From: a virus
Virus record (IMG/VR): IMGVR_UViG_3300047463_000123
Span: 1 to 36,929 of that record
DNA length: 36,929 bases
Direction: 5' to 3' (one strand)
Shown here: piece by piece, positions 6,038 through 12,524 of the stretch
Layout of the letters: the number at the start of each line of letters is the position of its first letter
Numbering within the stretch: the first letter of the stretch is position 1
Notes under the pieces: generated by a model
What the model was told of the DNA's origin: nothing
Database searches by the model: none
The model's input: the letters and a program-made list of their open reading frames with translations, nothing else
Program-made: the position numbers and the translations under genes

Positions 6038-6406
6038 TTAGATCCACTCGTGGCGGATAGTGTAGGCTCCGCGATCTTCATAACCATAAAGCACGGCGGA
6101 AACTGTATAGACGATGTGAAAGCCCATATCCATACCGCAACCACCGACGCGGATAACGCGTTGCCCGTTGCGCTCTTTCAATGTTCCAATGTCGAGCTTT
6201 CCGACGTAAAACGTCACGTCCACGATCTCGCCACCTACTACCGCGAGCACCTTCATATCACGAGACATTCCCGACGTTGAAACGTGCTTGAGGTTAGTGT
6301 ATAGCGTCGGTTTCTCTTGCTTTCCTAGTATTGAGAGAAGATAAGCGCGTGCGCTCTCTTTCTCTTGTTCTGCTTGTGCTTTCTTGCTTAGTGTTGCGGT
6401 TGCCAT
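6038..6406 (-). CDS. Conserved phage protein of unknown function
   Basis: 122 residues. It carries the recurring pattern KHVSTSGMSRDMKV ... GGEIVDVTFYV ... VGGCGMDMGFHIVYTVSAVL, recalled from uncharacterised phage proteins of several host groups; the SGMSR and GGCGMDMGFH motifs are the conserved core. An AAGGGAAAGAG ribosome site lies upstream. The role is not known. Confidence 0.75.
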   Translation of the reverse strand: MATATLSKKAQAEQEKESARAYLLSILGKQEKPTLYTNLKHVSTSGMSRDMKVLAVVGGEIVDVTFYVGKLDIGTLKERNGQRVIRVGGCGMDMGFHIVYTVSAVLYGYEDRGAYTIRHEWI

Positions 6407-6455
6407 TCTCTTTCCCTTTCCTAATTAGCTCCCTCTTGTTAGGTGAGCTACCACA

Positions 6456-6481
6456 GGGGAGAGGATAACGATCCTCTCCCC
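6456..6481. promoter_or_regulatory. Perfect 11-bp inverted repeat in intergenic gap
   Basis: GGGGAGAGGAT, four bases, then ATCCTCTCCCC, in the only sizeable gap (88 bp) of the minus-strand operon. No T-run follows on either strand, so it is not a classic terminator. An mRNA hairpin that tunes expression of downstream genes, or a protein-binding site, are alternatives. Confidence 0.5.
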
Positions 6482-6494
6482 CATAGTAAAGCAC

Positions 6495-6692
6495 CTACGC
6501 CCTAGCGTATAAGCCTAGACCTCCCCTCTCCTTGATCGTCTCTCTTGCGCTAGATAGTGCGCTTTTCTTAGTGTGGAATAGATAAGCACACCGCCCTAGG
6601 TAGGTATCACCGCGCCAGGCGGTTACCTCCCACGCTCCAGCTATCTCGCCACTCTTTACTCTTTCAATGCTTAGGCTTACTCTTTCGCTCAT
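6495..6692 (-). CDS. Small protein of unknown function
   Basis: 65 residues beginning MSERVSLSIERVKSGEIAGA. A probable beta-rich start (AWEVTAWRGDTYLGRCAYLF) is followed by a helix (KKSALSSARETIKE). Its ATG shares one base with the stop of the upstream gene (TAATG), a coupling seen repeatedly in this operon. No family is recognised. Confidence 0.65.
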   Translation of the reverse strand: MSERVSLSIERVKSGEIAGAWEVTAWRGDTYLGRCAYLFHTKKSALSSARETIKERGGLGLYARA

Positions 6693-6847
6693 TATGCGCT
6701 CACTCTCTCTTTAGGTGTTAGGTAGATCCCTTGTCTCTTGTATTCTCTCAATAAAGCGTTTAGGCGTGTGAGCGATAGACTCGCCACCGCCCACTCTTTC
6801 CCCTCTTGATCCACTAGGCGATACTCTTGAGCTTTATTCCTAGACAT
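6692..6847 (-). CDS. 51-residue protein of unknown function
   Basis: Starts MSRNKAQEYRLVDQEGKEWA, then a helical basic segment (LTRLNALLREYKRQG). A clear AGGGGGAAAG ribosome site lies about 5 nt before the ATG. Both ends are joined to neighbours by TAATG overlaps, which strongly supports the reading frame despite its size. Function unknown. Confidence 0.6.
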   Translation of the reverse strand: MSRNKAQEYRLVDQEGKEWAVASLSLTRLNALLREYKRQGIYLTPKERVSA

Positions 6848-7011
6848 TACTTTCCCCCTCTTGCTAGGTATTCTTCTAGTTGAGCGTCAGACTTAGCGCG
6901 AAAGCACGTATCACATAGGCGATAAGTAGGGCTTTCGCTATGGTATCCCCTGCCCTGCCCGCACTTATCGCAGGGGCGAATATATGACGGCGGTGTATAT
7001 CGCTTTGGCAT
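6847..7011 (-). CDS. 54-residue zinc-ribbon protein
   Basis: Starts MPKRYTPPSYIRPCDKCGQG, with a second pair CDTC about 18 residues later (CxxC...CxxC zinc ribbon), then a helical tail (SDAQLEEYLARGGK). TAATG overlaps join it to both neighbouring genes. Likely to bind nucleic acid or act as an adaptor; no family is recognised. Confidence 0.6.
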   Translation of the reverse strand: MPKRYTPPSYIRPCDKCGQGRGYHSESPTYRLCDTCFRAKSDAQLEEYLARGGK

Positions 7012-7214
7012 TAGATAGCCCTGCCTAATTCATCAAAGCGATAGCGCATTGGAGCGCCCTCGCAATGGATAACCTCAAAGCGGTTTATCACGCCAGCTAT
7101 CGGGTAGACTAGGATTTCACACGATCCATTAGAAAATCTTTCATAGGTGTAATCGTAATAGTGATAGCCCTCTTGTATTCTTGAGATAGTCTCTTGCTTA
7201 TCATTAAAGCTCAT
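7011..7214 (-). CDS. Small protein of unknown function; first gene of minus-strand operon
   Basis: 67 residues beginning MSFNDKQETISRIQEGYHYY, with beta-rich character (CEILVYPIAGVINRFEVIHC). A GGGAAGA ribosome site precedes it. As the first gene after the divergent control region it marks where leftward transcription must begin, within 7215-7600. No family is recognised. Confidence 0.65.
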   Translation of the reverse strand: MSFNDKQETISRIQEGYHYYDYTYERFSNGSCEILVYPIAGVINRFEVIHCEGAPMRYRFDELGRAI

Positions 7215-7227
7215 TCTTCCCTTTCAC

Positions 7228-7246
7228 GCTAGGCGATCTGCCTAGC
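7228..7246. promoter_or_regulatory. Inverted repeat in leader of the minus-strand operon
   Basis: GCTAGGC, GATCT, GCCTAGC: a perfect 7-bp palindrome just upstream of the ribosome site of the first leftward gene. It could be an operator or a leader hairpin. Confidence 0.45.
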
Positions 7247-7324
7247 TATGGGAGAAAATTACCATCTAATTATTGGAATGTCTCCCCTAGATGATGATTA
7301 TTCGATAACAATTAGATAACGAAG

Positions 7325-7333
7325 TTATCCACA
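7325..7333 (+). other. Perfect DnaA box
   Basis: TTATCCACA is an exact match to the bacterial DnaA-box consensus TTATNCACA. It lies in the divergent non-coding region next to GC-rich short repeats. It suggests recruitment of host DnaA to a phage replication origin, or regulation by DnaA. A single 9-mer can occur by chance, but the location fits. Confidence 0.5.
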
Positions 7334-7348
7334 GGGCTAAGTTACTCG

Positions 7349-7461
7349 CGGCGGTTGATTGGTAACTTATGGGCTAATTACCTGGCGCGAGATCGTAAAG
7401 CCAGGAGCTAGCGGCGCGAGAATAGCGGCGCGGATATGTCGGCGGTTATCTATCGGCGGTT
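7349..7461. repeat. Iteron-like cluster, candidate replication origin
   Basis: Short related repeats: CGGCGGTT at 7349, 7440 and 7454, and TAGCGGCGCG at 7409 and 7423. Both close pairs are spaced 14 bp apart. The cluster follows the DnaA box and precedes AT-rich tracts (around 7460-7490 and 7690-7750). This is the arrangement of many phage and plasmid origins. No initiator gene is recognised in the window. Confidence 0.4.
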
Positions 7462-7598
7462 TATTAAATCATCGGTAAAGAATAATTAAGTGAGGGCGCA
7501 TAGTGCCCGAATGTTTGCCCTCCCCTCTCTCTCCCCTATATGTCTATATGGGATTCAATCGGGTACGGGTAGGGGGGCTATCGCCCCACAGAAAATAA

Positions 7599-7626
7599 CC
7601 TACCGTACGGTATTAAAAACGGTAGG
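7599..7626. promoter_or_regulatory. Nested palindromes, operator-like
   Basis: TACCGTACGGTA (7601-7612) is a perfect 12-bp palindrome. It lies within a wider inverted repeat, CCTACCG (7599-7605) and CGGTAGG (7620-7626). It resembles a dimeric repressor site in the divergent control region. The binding protein is unknown. Confidence 0.4.
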
Positions 7627-7674
7627 TATGTATAGTATGTACCCTTCCCAAAAATTTCTACTAAAGTGAAATCT

Positions 7675-7703
7675 TTGCTCAGGCAGAATGTCCGTTTTAT
7701 ATA
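7675..7703 (+). promoter_or_regulatory. Candidate sigma-70-type promoter
   Basis: TTGCTC and TATATA are separated by exactly 17 bp, placing a start site near 7710, immediately before or within a palindrome at 7712-7727. It would drive the rightward head operon. The -35 match is partial. Confidence 0.35.
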
Positions 7704-7706
7704 CTT

Positions 7707-7732
7707 ATATCTGTGACTTTCGTCACAAATAT
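7707..7732. promoter_or_regulatory. Operator-like palindrome over the candidate start site
   Basis: TGTGAC (7712-7717), TTTC, GTCACA (7722-7727), with partly symmetric ATAT flanks. It lies where the transcription start of the candidate promoter would fall, suggesting repression. The half-site resembles CRP-family half-sites (TGTGA...TCACA), but with a shorter centre. Confidence 0.4.
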
Positions 7733-7751
7733 AAAATTTATTACATACACA

Positions 7752-7776
7752 GCGGGAAATGAAAAAAATTTCCCGC
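7752..7776. promoter_or_regulatory. 9-bp inverted repeat with A-rich centre
   Basis: GCGGGAAAT, GAAAAAA, ATTTCCCGC. A perfect stem just upstream of a TATACT box (7781-7786). It could be a binding site overlapping the -35 region of that promoter, or an attenuator hairpin of the upstream one. Confidence 0.4.
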
Positions 7777-7788
7777 CTAATATACTAT

Positions 7789-7943
7789 AGAGACCTGCGT
7801 AAGCAGGGGAGCAGGTCTCTTATGAGGGCTGCGCTGGCGCTACGCCCCTAGGAGTAGCGGCAAGCAGACCTGGCGCAGGAGCGCCACGAGGAATGCGAAT
7901 AGCGTAGCGTATAGCCCGAGTGAAGCGCGATGGCGCTTCTTTT
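7789..7943 (+). ncRNA. Candidate structured non-coding RNA or long 5' leader
   Basis: A TATACT -10-like box (7781-7786) is followed about 4 bases later by a dense set of hairpins. AGAGACCTGC (7789-7798) pairs with GCAGGTCTCT (7811-7820); CGCTAC (7838-7843) with GTAGCG (7854-7859); TGGCGC (7871-7876) with GCGCCA (7881-7886); and a final GAAGCGC/GCGCTTC stem ends in TTTT (7922-7943). Competing pairings are visible: CCTGC can also pair with GCAGG at 7803-7807, and CGCTAC with GTAGCG at 7904-7909. Promoter, folded body and intrinsic terminator together suggest a discrete RNA of about 150 nt. A regulated leader of the terminase operon or a packaging site are alternatives. No tRNA or other known family is recognised. 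Confidence 0.45.
7922..7943 (+). terminator. Intrinsic terminator upstream of terminase
   Basis: GAAGCGC, loop GATG, GCGCTTC followed by TTTT. The ATG in the loop (7930) is in frame with terminase, but has no ribosome site and would add a hydrophobic 16-residue extension, so it is more likely part of the hairpin than a start codon. Confidence 0.55.
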
Positions 7944-7977
7944 AGTTGGGATAGTTCTATCACAAAACAGGAGACCG

Positions 7978-9837
7978 ATGGCAGAGAATCCCGCAGATAT
8001 TGCCAAGCGGATCATCCTTAACGCTCTAGCTCAAGGTATGACCGTTGAACAAGCCTGCGCTTCCGCAGGCAAATCGGTCAAAACCTGGGAGTATTACAAG
8101 CGAACCGACAAGGTCTTCGCTGATAAAGCAGATAGAACACGCCTAGGCCTGAAGACAAAGAACTTCCAAGAGGCCGATGTCCACGATTTAGATTTCGCAG
8201 CCTTTAGGCAGCGCTTCCTACACTCTAGAACCTTCCCCCATCAGCAGAACCTAATTGATGTTATTGAAGGTAAAGAGCCAGGGTGGTTACACCCCTCTAT
8301 GAAGTACGAGCAGGGTCTTAATAATAACCGTATCCTGTTGAACATACCTCCAAACCACGCTAAGTCCATTACGGTCACCGTAGACTACGTAACCTGGAAG
8401 GTAGTTACTAACCCTAACTTTAGAGTTCTGATAGTCTCTCAGACTCAGCAGCTTGCTGCAGACTTCCTATACGCTATTAAGCAACGCCTTACTCACCCGA
8501 TGTATGAGGCTCTCCAGAACGCCTACGCAGCAGGTGTTGGCTTTAACTCCAAGTCCGCTTCCTGGCAGGCCACAAGAGTTGTCTTCGGAGATGAACTACG
8601 TGAATCCTCTGAAAAGGACCCGAATATCGAGGCTGTAGGTATCGGCGGTCAGATTTACGGTAAGCGTGCTGATATGATTATTGTCGATGACGCTGTCACT
8701 CTAAAGAACGCTAATGAGTTTGAAAAGCAAATCAGATGGCTCACACAAGACGTGCGAAGCCGTCTAAACCCCACAGGTAAACTGGTGGTCATCGGTACCC
8801 GCGTTGCATCTGTGGATCTCTACAAAGAGTTGCGTAACCCTGACCGCTATCCTGGCGGACAAGTTCCTTGGACATATCTGGCGATGCCAGCACTACTTGA
8901 GACAAATGAAGACCCAGAGAACTGGGTTACGCTCTGGCCTTACTCCGATGCACCCTTTGATGGACAGACCGAAGCAGATTTAACTGCAGATAATCTCTAT
9001 CCCCGCTGGAATGGTAAGCATCTTTTCAATGAGCGTCAGGCTATGGATGCCCAAACTTGGGCTTTGGTCTATCAACAGCAAGATGTTTCCGATGATGCCA
9101 TCTTTGACCCAGTATGTGTGAGAGGTTCTATCGATGGAATGCGAAAAGCAGGTAGACTTACTCCTGGTTATCCAGGTCATCCCAAAGACCTCAACGGTTT
9201 CTCTTTCGTCTGTGGCCTCGACCCAGCGATGGTCGGAGATACGGCTGCAGTATGTTACGCAGTTGATAGGGTTTCTCATAAGCGCTACATTGTCGACGCT
9301 ATTAAAATCACGCGTCCTACCCCAGCACAGATTCGCCAGCTTATCCTCGATTGGACTAATGTTTATGCTCCAAGCGAATGGGTCGTTGAGCGTAACGCAT
9401 TTCAATCCTTCCTCACCCAAGATGAAGGAATTAGACAGTTTCTTGCCACCAAAGGTGTGAATCTAAGAGAACACCACACTGGTAATAACAAATGGGATGC
9501 AGGTTTTGGTGTGGCATCTATGTCCACACTCTTTGGAACCAAACAACCTGATGGTAAACATCATCGAGATAACCTGATGCACCTACCATCAGATCAAACA
9601 GAGAACATTAAATCGTTAATAGAACAACTTATTACCTGGTCACCGACGACAAAAGGCAAGACCGATATGGTAATGGCTCTCTGGTTCTGTGAAATCAGAG
9701 CACGAGAGTGGCTCAATCAAGGAATCCATACCAAGCACCACCTATCAAACCCATTCTTAACAAGGGCAGATAGAGGCAAACGAGTAGTAATCAACATTGA
9801 TGAAATGTTATCCGAGCAGAATAGGCAGTTCATATGA
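7978..9837 (+). CDS. terL: Terminase large subunit with N-terminal HTH-like segment
   Basis: 619 residues from ATG 7978, preceded by AGGAG. It is the packaging motor: the ATPase core has a Walker A-like loop PPNHAKSIT (about residues 124-132) and Walker B MIIVDD (about 233-238), and an RNase H-like nuclease begins at VCGLDPAMVGDTAAV, with Asp at about 415. The first 55 residues (ADIAKRIILNALAQGMTVEQ, then ACASAGKSVKTWEYYKRTD) resemble the helix-turn-helix DNA-binding domain of small terminase subunits. No separate small terminase gene was found. ATG 7930 is rejected as start. Confidence 0.95.
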   Translation: MAENPADIAKRIILNALAQGMTVEQACASAGKSVKTWEYYKRTDKVFADKADRTRLGLKTKNFQEADVHDLDFAAFRQRFLHSRTFPHQQNLIDVIEGKEPGWLHPSMKYEQGLNNNRILLNIPPNHAKSITVTVDYVTWKVVTNPNFRVLIVSQTQQLAADFLYAIKQRLTHPMYEALQNAYAAGVGFNSKSASWQATRVVFGDELRESSEKDPNIEAVGIGGQIYGKRADMIIVDDAVTLKNANEFEKQIRWLTQDVRSRLNPTGKLVVIGTRVASVDLYKELRNPDRYPGGQVPWTYLAMPALLETNEDPENWVTLWPYSDAPFDGQTEADLTADNLYPRWNGKHLFNERQAMDAQTWALVYQQQDVSDDAIFDPVCVRGSIDGMRKAGRLTPGYPGHPKDLNGFSFVCGLDPAMVGDTAAVCYAVDRVSHKRYIVDAIKITRPTPAQIRQLILDWTNVYAPSEWVVERNAFQSFLTQDEGIRQFLATKGVNLREHHTGNNKWDAGFGVASMSTLFGTKQPDGKHHRDNLMHLPSDQTENIKSLIEQLITWSPTTKGKTDMVMALWFCEIRAREWLNQGIHTKHHLSNPFLTRADRGKRVVINIDEMLSEQNRQFI

Positions 9838-9986
9838 TTAAGCAACCCAAGCCTAAGAAATCTGCAGAGCAACGTAAGTTAGACAAAATTACAAAGCAGT
9901 ACATTCCCCAGAATAGAACACCACTAACAGCACGAGTTATCGTCCAGGGTCAGCCTGGCGCTGGTATGAAGTGGCAAGGTAAGTAG
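9834..9986 (+). CDS. Small basic protein between terminase and portal
   Basis: 50 residues from an ATG that overlaps the terminase stop by 4 bp (ATGA). The N-terminal half is Lys-rich (KQPKPKKSAEQRKLDKITKQ), the C-terminal half has TARVIVQGQPGAGMKW. Its position between two essential packaging genes suggests a head or packaging accessory. No family is recognised. Confidence 0.6.
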   Translation: MIKQPKPKKSAEQRKLDKITKQYIPQNRTPLTARVIVQGQPGAGMKWQGK

Positions 9987-9993
9987 GAGAGAT

Positions 9994-11727
9994 ATGTTAA
10001 GCACGAAGGAAGTCATTGCGAAGGTTACCCGCCTTCAGACTAAGTACGCCAAGCGCGATCAGCGTATGCGTGACGTTCTTTCTGTGCGTCAAGGTGACAT
10101 CTCACGCGTCTACCCTGCGATGTTCTCCGAAGAATATCCGAAACCTCTGGTTGCTAACTTCGTAGATGTAGCTGCTCGTGACCTTGCAGAGGTAATGGCA
10201 CCGCTTCCATCCTTTAACTGCGCTGCCACCAATATGGTCTCTGATGCTCAGCGTCGCTCTGCTGACACCAGAACACGTATCGCTAACTTCTATGTCTCAT
10301 CTTCTGACCTACAAATCCAGATGTACTCTGGCGCTGACTGGTTTAACACCTACGGTATGCTCCCTGCGATTGTGGAAATGGATTACAACTCCAATAATCC
10401 ACGCATCCGTCTACTTAATCCTTTCGGTGTCTATCCTGAAATCGATAGATTTGGTCGCACTATCTCACTAACTCAGGTTGTAGCTACAGATGCTGAGAGC
10501 CTTGCTGCTCAATACCCAGAGTTCTACAGTGAAATCATTGGTCGCAATAGCGCTTTGACGATGTCATCTCCGTTGCTATCTCTTGTTCGCTACCACGACA
10601 AAGACCAAGATCTCATCTTTATCCCAGAACGTAATAACCTAGTTCTATCAAATACACCTAACCCTGTCGGTAAATGCTTAGCAACCGTTGCTGTTCGTTC
10701 CTCTATCGACGGTGAAGCTCGCGGTCAGTTTGATGATATCTTGGCAGTGCAACTTGCACGTGCTCGTTTCGCTGTTCTGCAGATTCAAGCAGCAGAGAAA
10801 TCTATTCAAGCACCGATTGCTATTCCGCAGGATGTCCAAGAACTTGCACTCGGCCCTGATGCCATTATGCGTTCTGCTAATCCACAAGCAATTCGCCGCG
10901 TACCGCTAGAACTACCTGCTGGTGTATTCACCGAATCTGGTGTTCTAGAGCGTGAACTTCGCTTAGGTGCTCGTTACCCAGAGACCCGCAGCGGTAACCT
11001 TGATGCTTCCATCATTACAGGTCGTGGCGTACAAGCCCTACAAGCAGGCTTTGATACTCAAGTTCGTGCAGCACAAGCACAGTTTGCTCGTTTGTTTATG
11101 GACCTTGTAGCAATCTGCTTTGAGGTAGACGAGAAAATCTTCGGCAGCATCCAGAAAGAAATCAAGGGTGTTGACGACGGTACTCCATTCAATATGAAGT
11201 ACATCCCATCTAAGGCTATCGCTGGTGAATACGGAGTAGATGTCCGTTACGGCATTATGTCTGGTATGGATCCTAACCGCGCTATCATCGCATTACTGCA
11301 GATGCGTAGCGATAAACTTGTCAGCCGCGACTATGTTCGCCGTGAAATCCCAATGGAGCTCAATGTCACTCAGGAAGAACAGCGCATCGATATTGAAGAA
11401 ATGCGCGATGCACTACGTGTTGCCGTTGCTCAATACGCCCAAGCAATCCCAGCGCTCGCCGCTCAGGGACAAGATCCTTCGCAAATTGTTTCACGCATTG
11501 CTGAAGTTATCCAAGGCCGTCAGAAAGGCCTCCAACTAGAAACGATAGTTGAGAAAGCATTTACCCCAGAGCCAGCACCGCAGGCTCCGATGGGTCAAGA
11601 GGTTCCAGTAGCAGGTGCGGCCCCCACCCCTGCCTCGCAGCCAACTCCAATGAGTGGTGCGGCCCCTGCTGCTGGCCCACAAGGTCGTCCAGATATCGCA
11701 TCATTGCTCGCACAAATCGCAGGTTGA
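9994..11727 (+). CDS. Portal protein
   Basis: 577 residues, the dodecameric DNA gate at the capsid vertex. It directly follows terminase, as portals do. An N-terminal region with VANFVDVAARDLAEVMAPLP and later ADTRTRIANFYV and NPFGVYPEIDRFGR is typical of phage portals. Residues around 330-375 (ASIITGRGVQALQAGFDTQV) form the helical stem-like region. The C-terminus is Pro/Ala-rich and flexible (PAPQAPMGQEVPVAGAAPTP). TAGGAGAG ribosome site upstream. Confidence 0.85.
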   Translation: MLSTKEVIAKVTRLQTKYAKRDQRMRDVLSVRQGDISRVYPAMFSEEYPKPLVANFVDVAARDLAEVMAPLPSFNCAATNMVSDAQRRSADTRTRIANFYVSSSDLQIQMYSGADWFNTYGMLPAIVEMDYNSNNPRIRLLNPFGVYPEIDRFGRTISLTQVVATDAESLAAQYPEFYSEIIGRNSALTMSSPLLSLVRYHDKDQDLIFIPERNNLVLSNTPNPVGKCLATVAVRSSIDGEARGQFDDILAVQLARARFAVLQIQAAEKSIQAPIAIPQDVQELALGPDAIMRSANPQAIRRVPLELPAGVFTESGVLERELRLGARYPETRSGNLDASIITGRGVQALQAGFDTQVRAAQAQFARLFMDLVAICFEVDEKIFGSIQKEIKGVDDGTPFNMKYIPSKAIAGEYGVDVRYGIMSGMDPNRAIIALLQMRSDKLVSRDYVRREIPMELNVTQEEQRIDIEEMRDALRVAVAQYAQAIPALAAQGQDPSQIVSRIAEVIQGRQKGLQLETIVEKAFTPEPAPQAPMGQEVPVAGAAPTPASQPTPMSGAAPAAGPQGRPDIASLLAQIAG

Positions 11728-11746
11728 GCATAGGGAGGAGGTAAAA

Positions 11747-11893
11747 ATGAAAAAAGGAACAGTAGCAAAAGCAACCCCAGCAAAGCCAGTTGAAGGCAAG
11801 AAGGATACCTCTAAGCCGTCAGGCCCAGGAGCTGTCAAGTTCGGCTTCACACCAGCAGGTCGTAAAGGCAAAGGTGTTAAGAAGGGCAAGTAG
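11747..11893 (+). CDS. Small lysine-rich protein
   Basis: 48 residues from ATG 11747 with a strong GGGAGGAGG site: MKKGTVAKATPAKPVEGKKD, ending GRKGKGVKKGK. It is low-complexity and strongly basic, like the tail of a histone-like protein, and resembles the basic mini proteins at 22.1-23.2 kb. It may bind packaged DNA or be a head component. The longer frame from 11654 lies inside the portal gene and is rejected. Confidence 0.6.
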   Translation: MKKGTVAKATPAKPVEGKKDTSKPSGPGAVKFGFTPAGRKGKGVKKGK

Positions 11894-11914
11894 TTTTTAT
11901 CGAGAGGATAGAGC

Positions 11915-12133
11915 GTGAGTAAAGAACCAGATTACATACCGCGCTCTATCCGTCTTGCTGATATCGTAGTAGTTTTCGCAGGTTTATTTCATAACATAAT
12001 GAGCGCATTGCACGTTTTTTCAGAAGAGATTTTGGATGTTGCGACATATAACGCCATCCGTAAGAACCAAGTTAATCAGGCTTGGGAACAATTCACAGTA
12101 GATTTAGAATCGATGGAGGACCCAAATGGCTAG
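11915..12133 (+). CDS. Small head-region protein of unknown function
   Basis: 72 residues, GTG start with GAGAGGATAGAG upstream. An amphipathic to hydrophobic segment (RLADIVVVFAGLFHNIMSAL, about 13-32) precedes an acidic helical C-terminus. A single membrane helix is possible. It overlaps the next gene by 8 bp. No family is recognised. Confidence 0.6.
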   Translation: MSKEPDYIPRSIRLADIVVVFAGLFHNIMSALHVFSEEILDVATYNAIRKNQVNQAWEQFTVDLESMEDPNG

Positions 12134-12524
12134 AGGCCCGCTTGCTGGCGCATCAGGTCCAGGTAAATTTTCTAAGAGGACAGACGGAATGAATCTTCCA
12201 TCAGCATATTACGGCGAAGGTACAGAGACCGCCGCTATTCAATCAGCATCACCACTTGCTAAGACTGCAGATGTACGCGGTATGCCCGCATCAGAGGTAA
12301 GACAAGTCGCACAAGAGGCTGTAACACCACTTTATGCACCATCACAACGTCCAGATGAACCGATTACTTCAGGCATTGCAATGGGTGCAGGTCCTGGACC
12401 AGAAGTACTTGGTGCTCGTCAGAGCGTTGAGAAGTATTCAGACACATTAGCCAAACTACTTCCATATGATGAATCTGGAGAGATTGCCGTTCTTTACCAA
12501 GATATGCTTGCACGAGGTTTATAG
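12126..12524 (+). CDS. Head-region protein of unknown function
   Basis: 132 residues rich in Gly, Pro and Ala (MARGPLAGASGPGKFSKRTD), mostly extended, with a more ordered C-terminus (SVEKYSDTLAKLLPYDESGE). Lies between portal and a giant structural gene and shares a base with each neighbour's stop or start region. Probably a minor head or internal protein; this is inferred from position. Confidence 0.6.
   Translation: MARGPLAGASGPGKFSKRTDGMNLPSAYYGEGTETAAIQSASPLAKTADVRGMPASEVRQVAQEAVTPLYAPSQRPDEPITSGIAMGAGPGPEVLGARQSVEKYSDTLAKLLPYDESGEIAVLYQDMLARGL

Noticed and set aside
6294-6494. 66-residue minus-strand frame starting right after a stop
   Set aside because: It overlaps the conserved SGMSR/GGCGMDMGFH gene by 113 bp, contains the hairpin, and its low-complexity Arg/Glu-rich sequence looks like a shadow.
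7930-7977. Longer terminase start at ATG 7930
   Set aside because: The ATG lies in the loop of a terminator-like hairpin with no ribosome site; ATG 7978 has AGGAG at proper distance and starts the conserved HTH-like segment.
8980-9420. 146-residue minus-strand frame inside terminase
   Set aside because: Antisense shadow of a strongly conserved gene.
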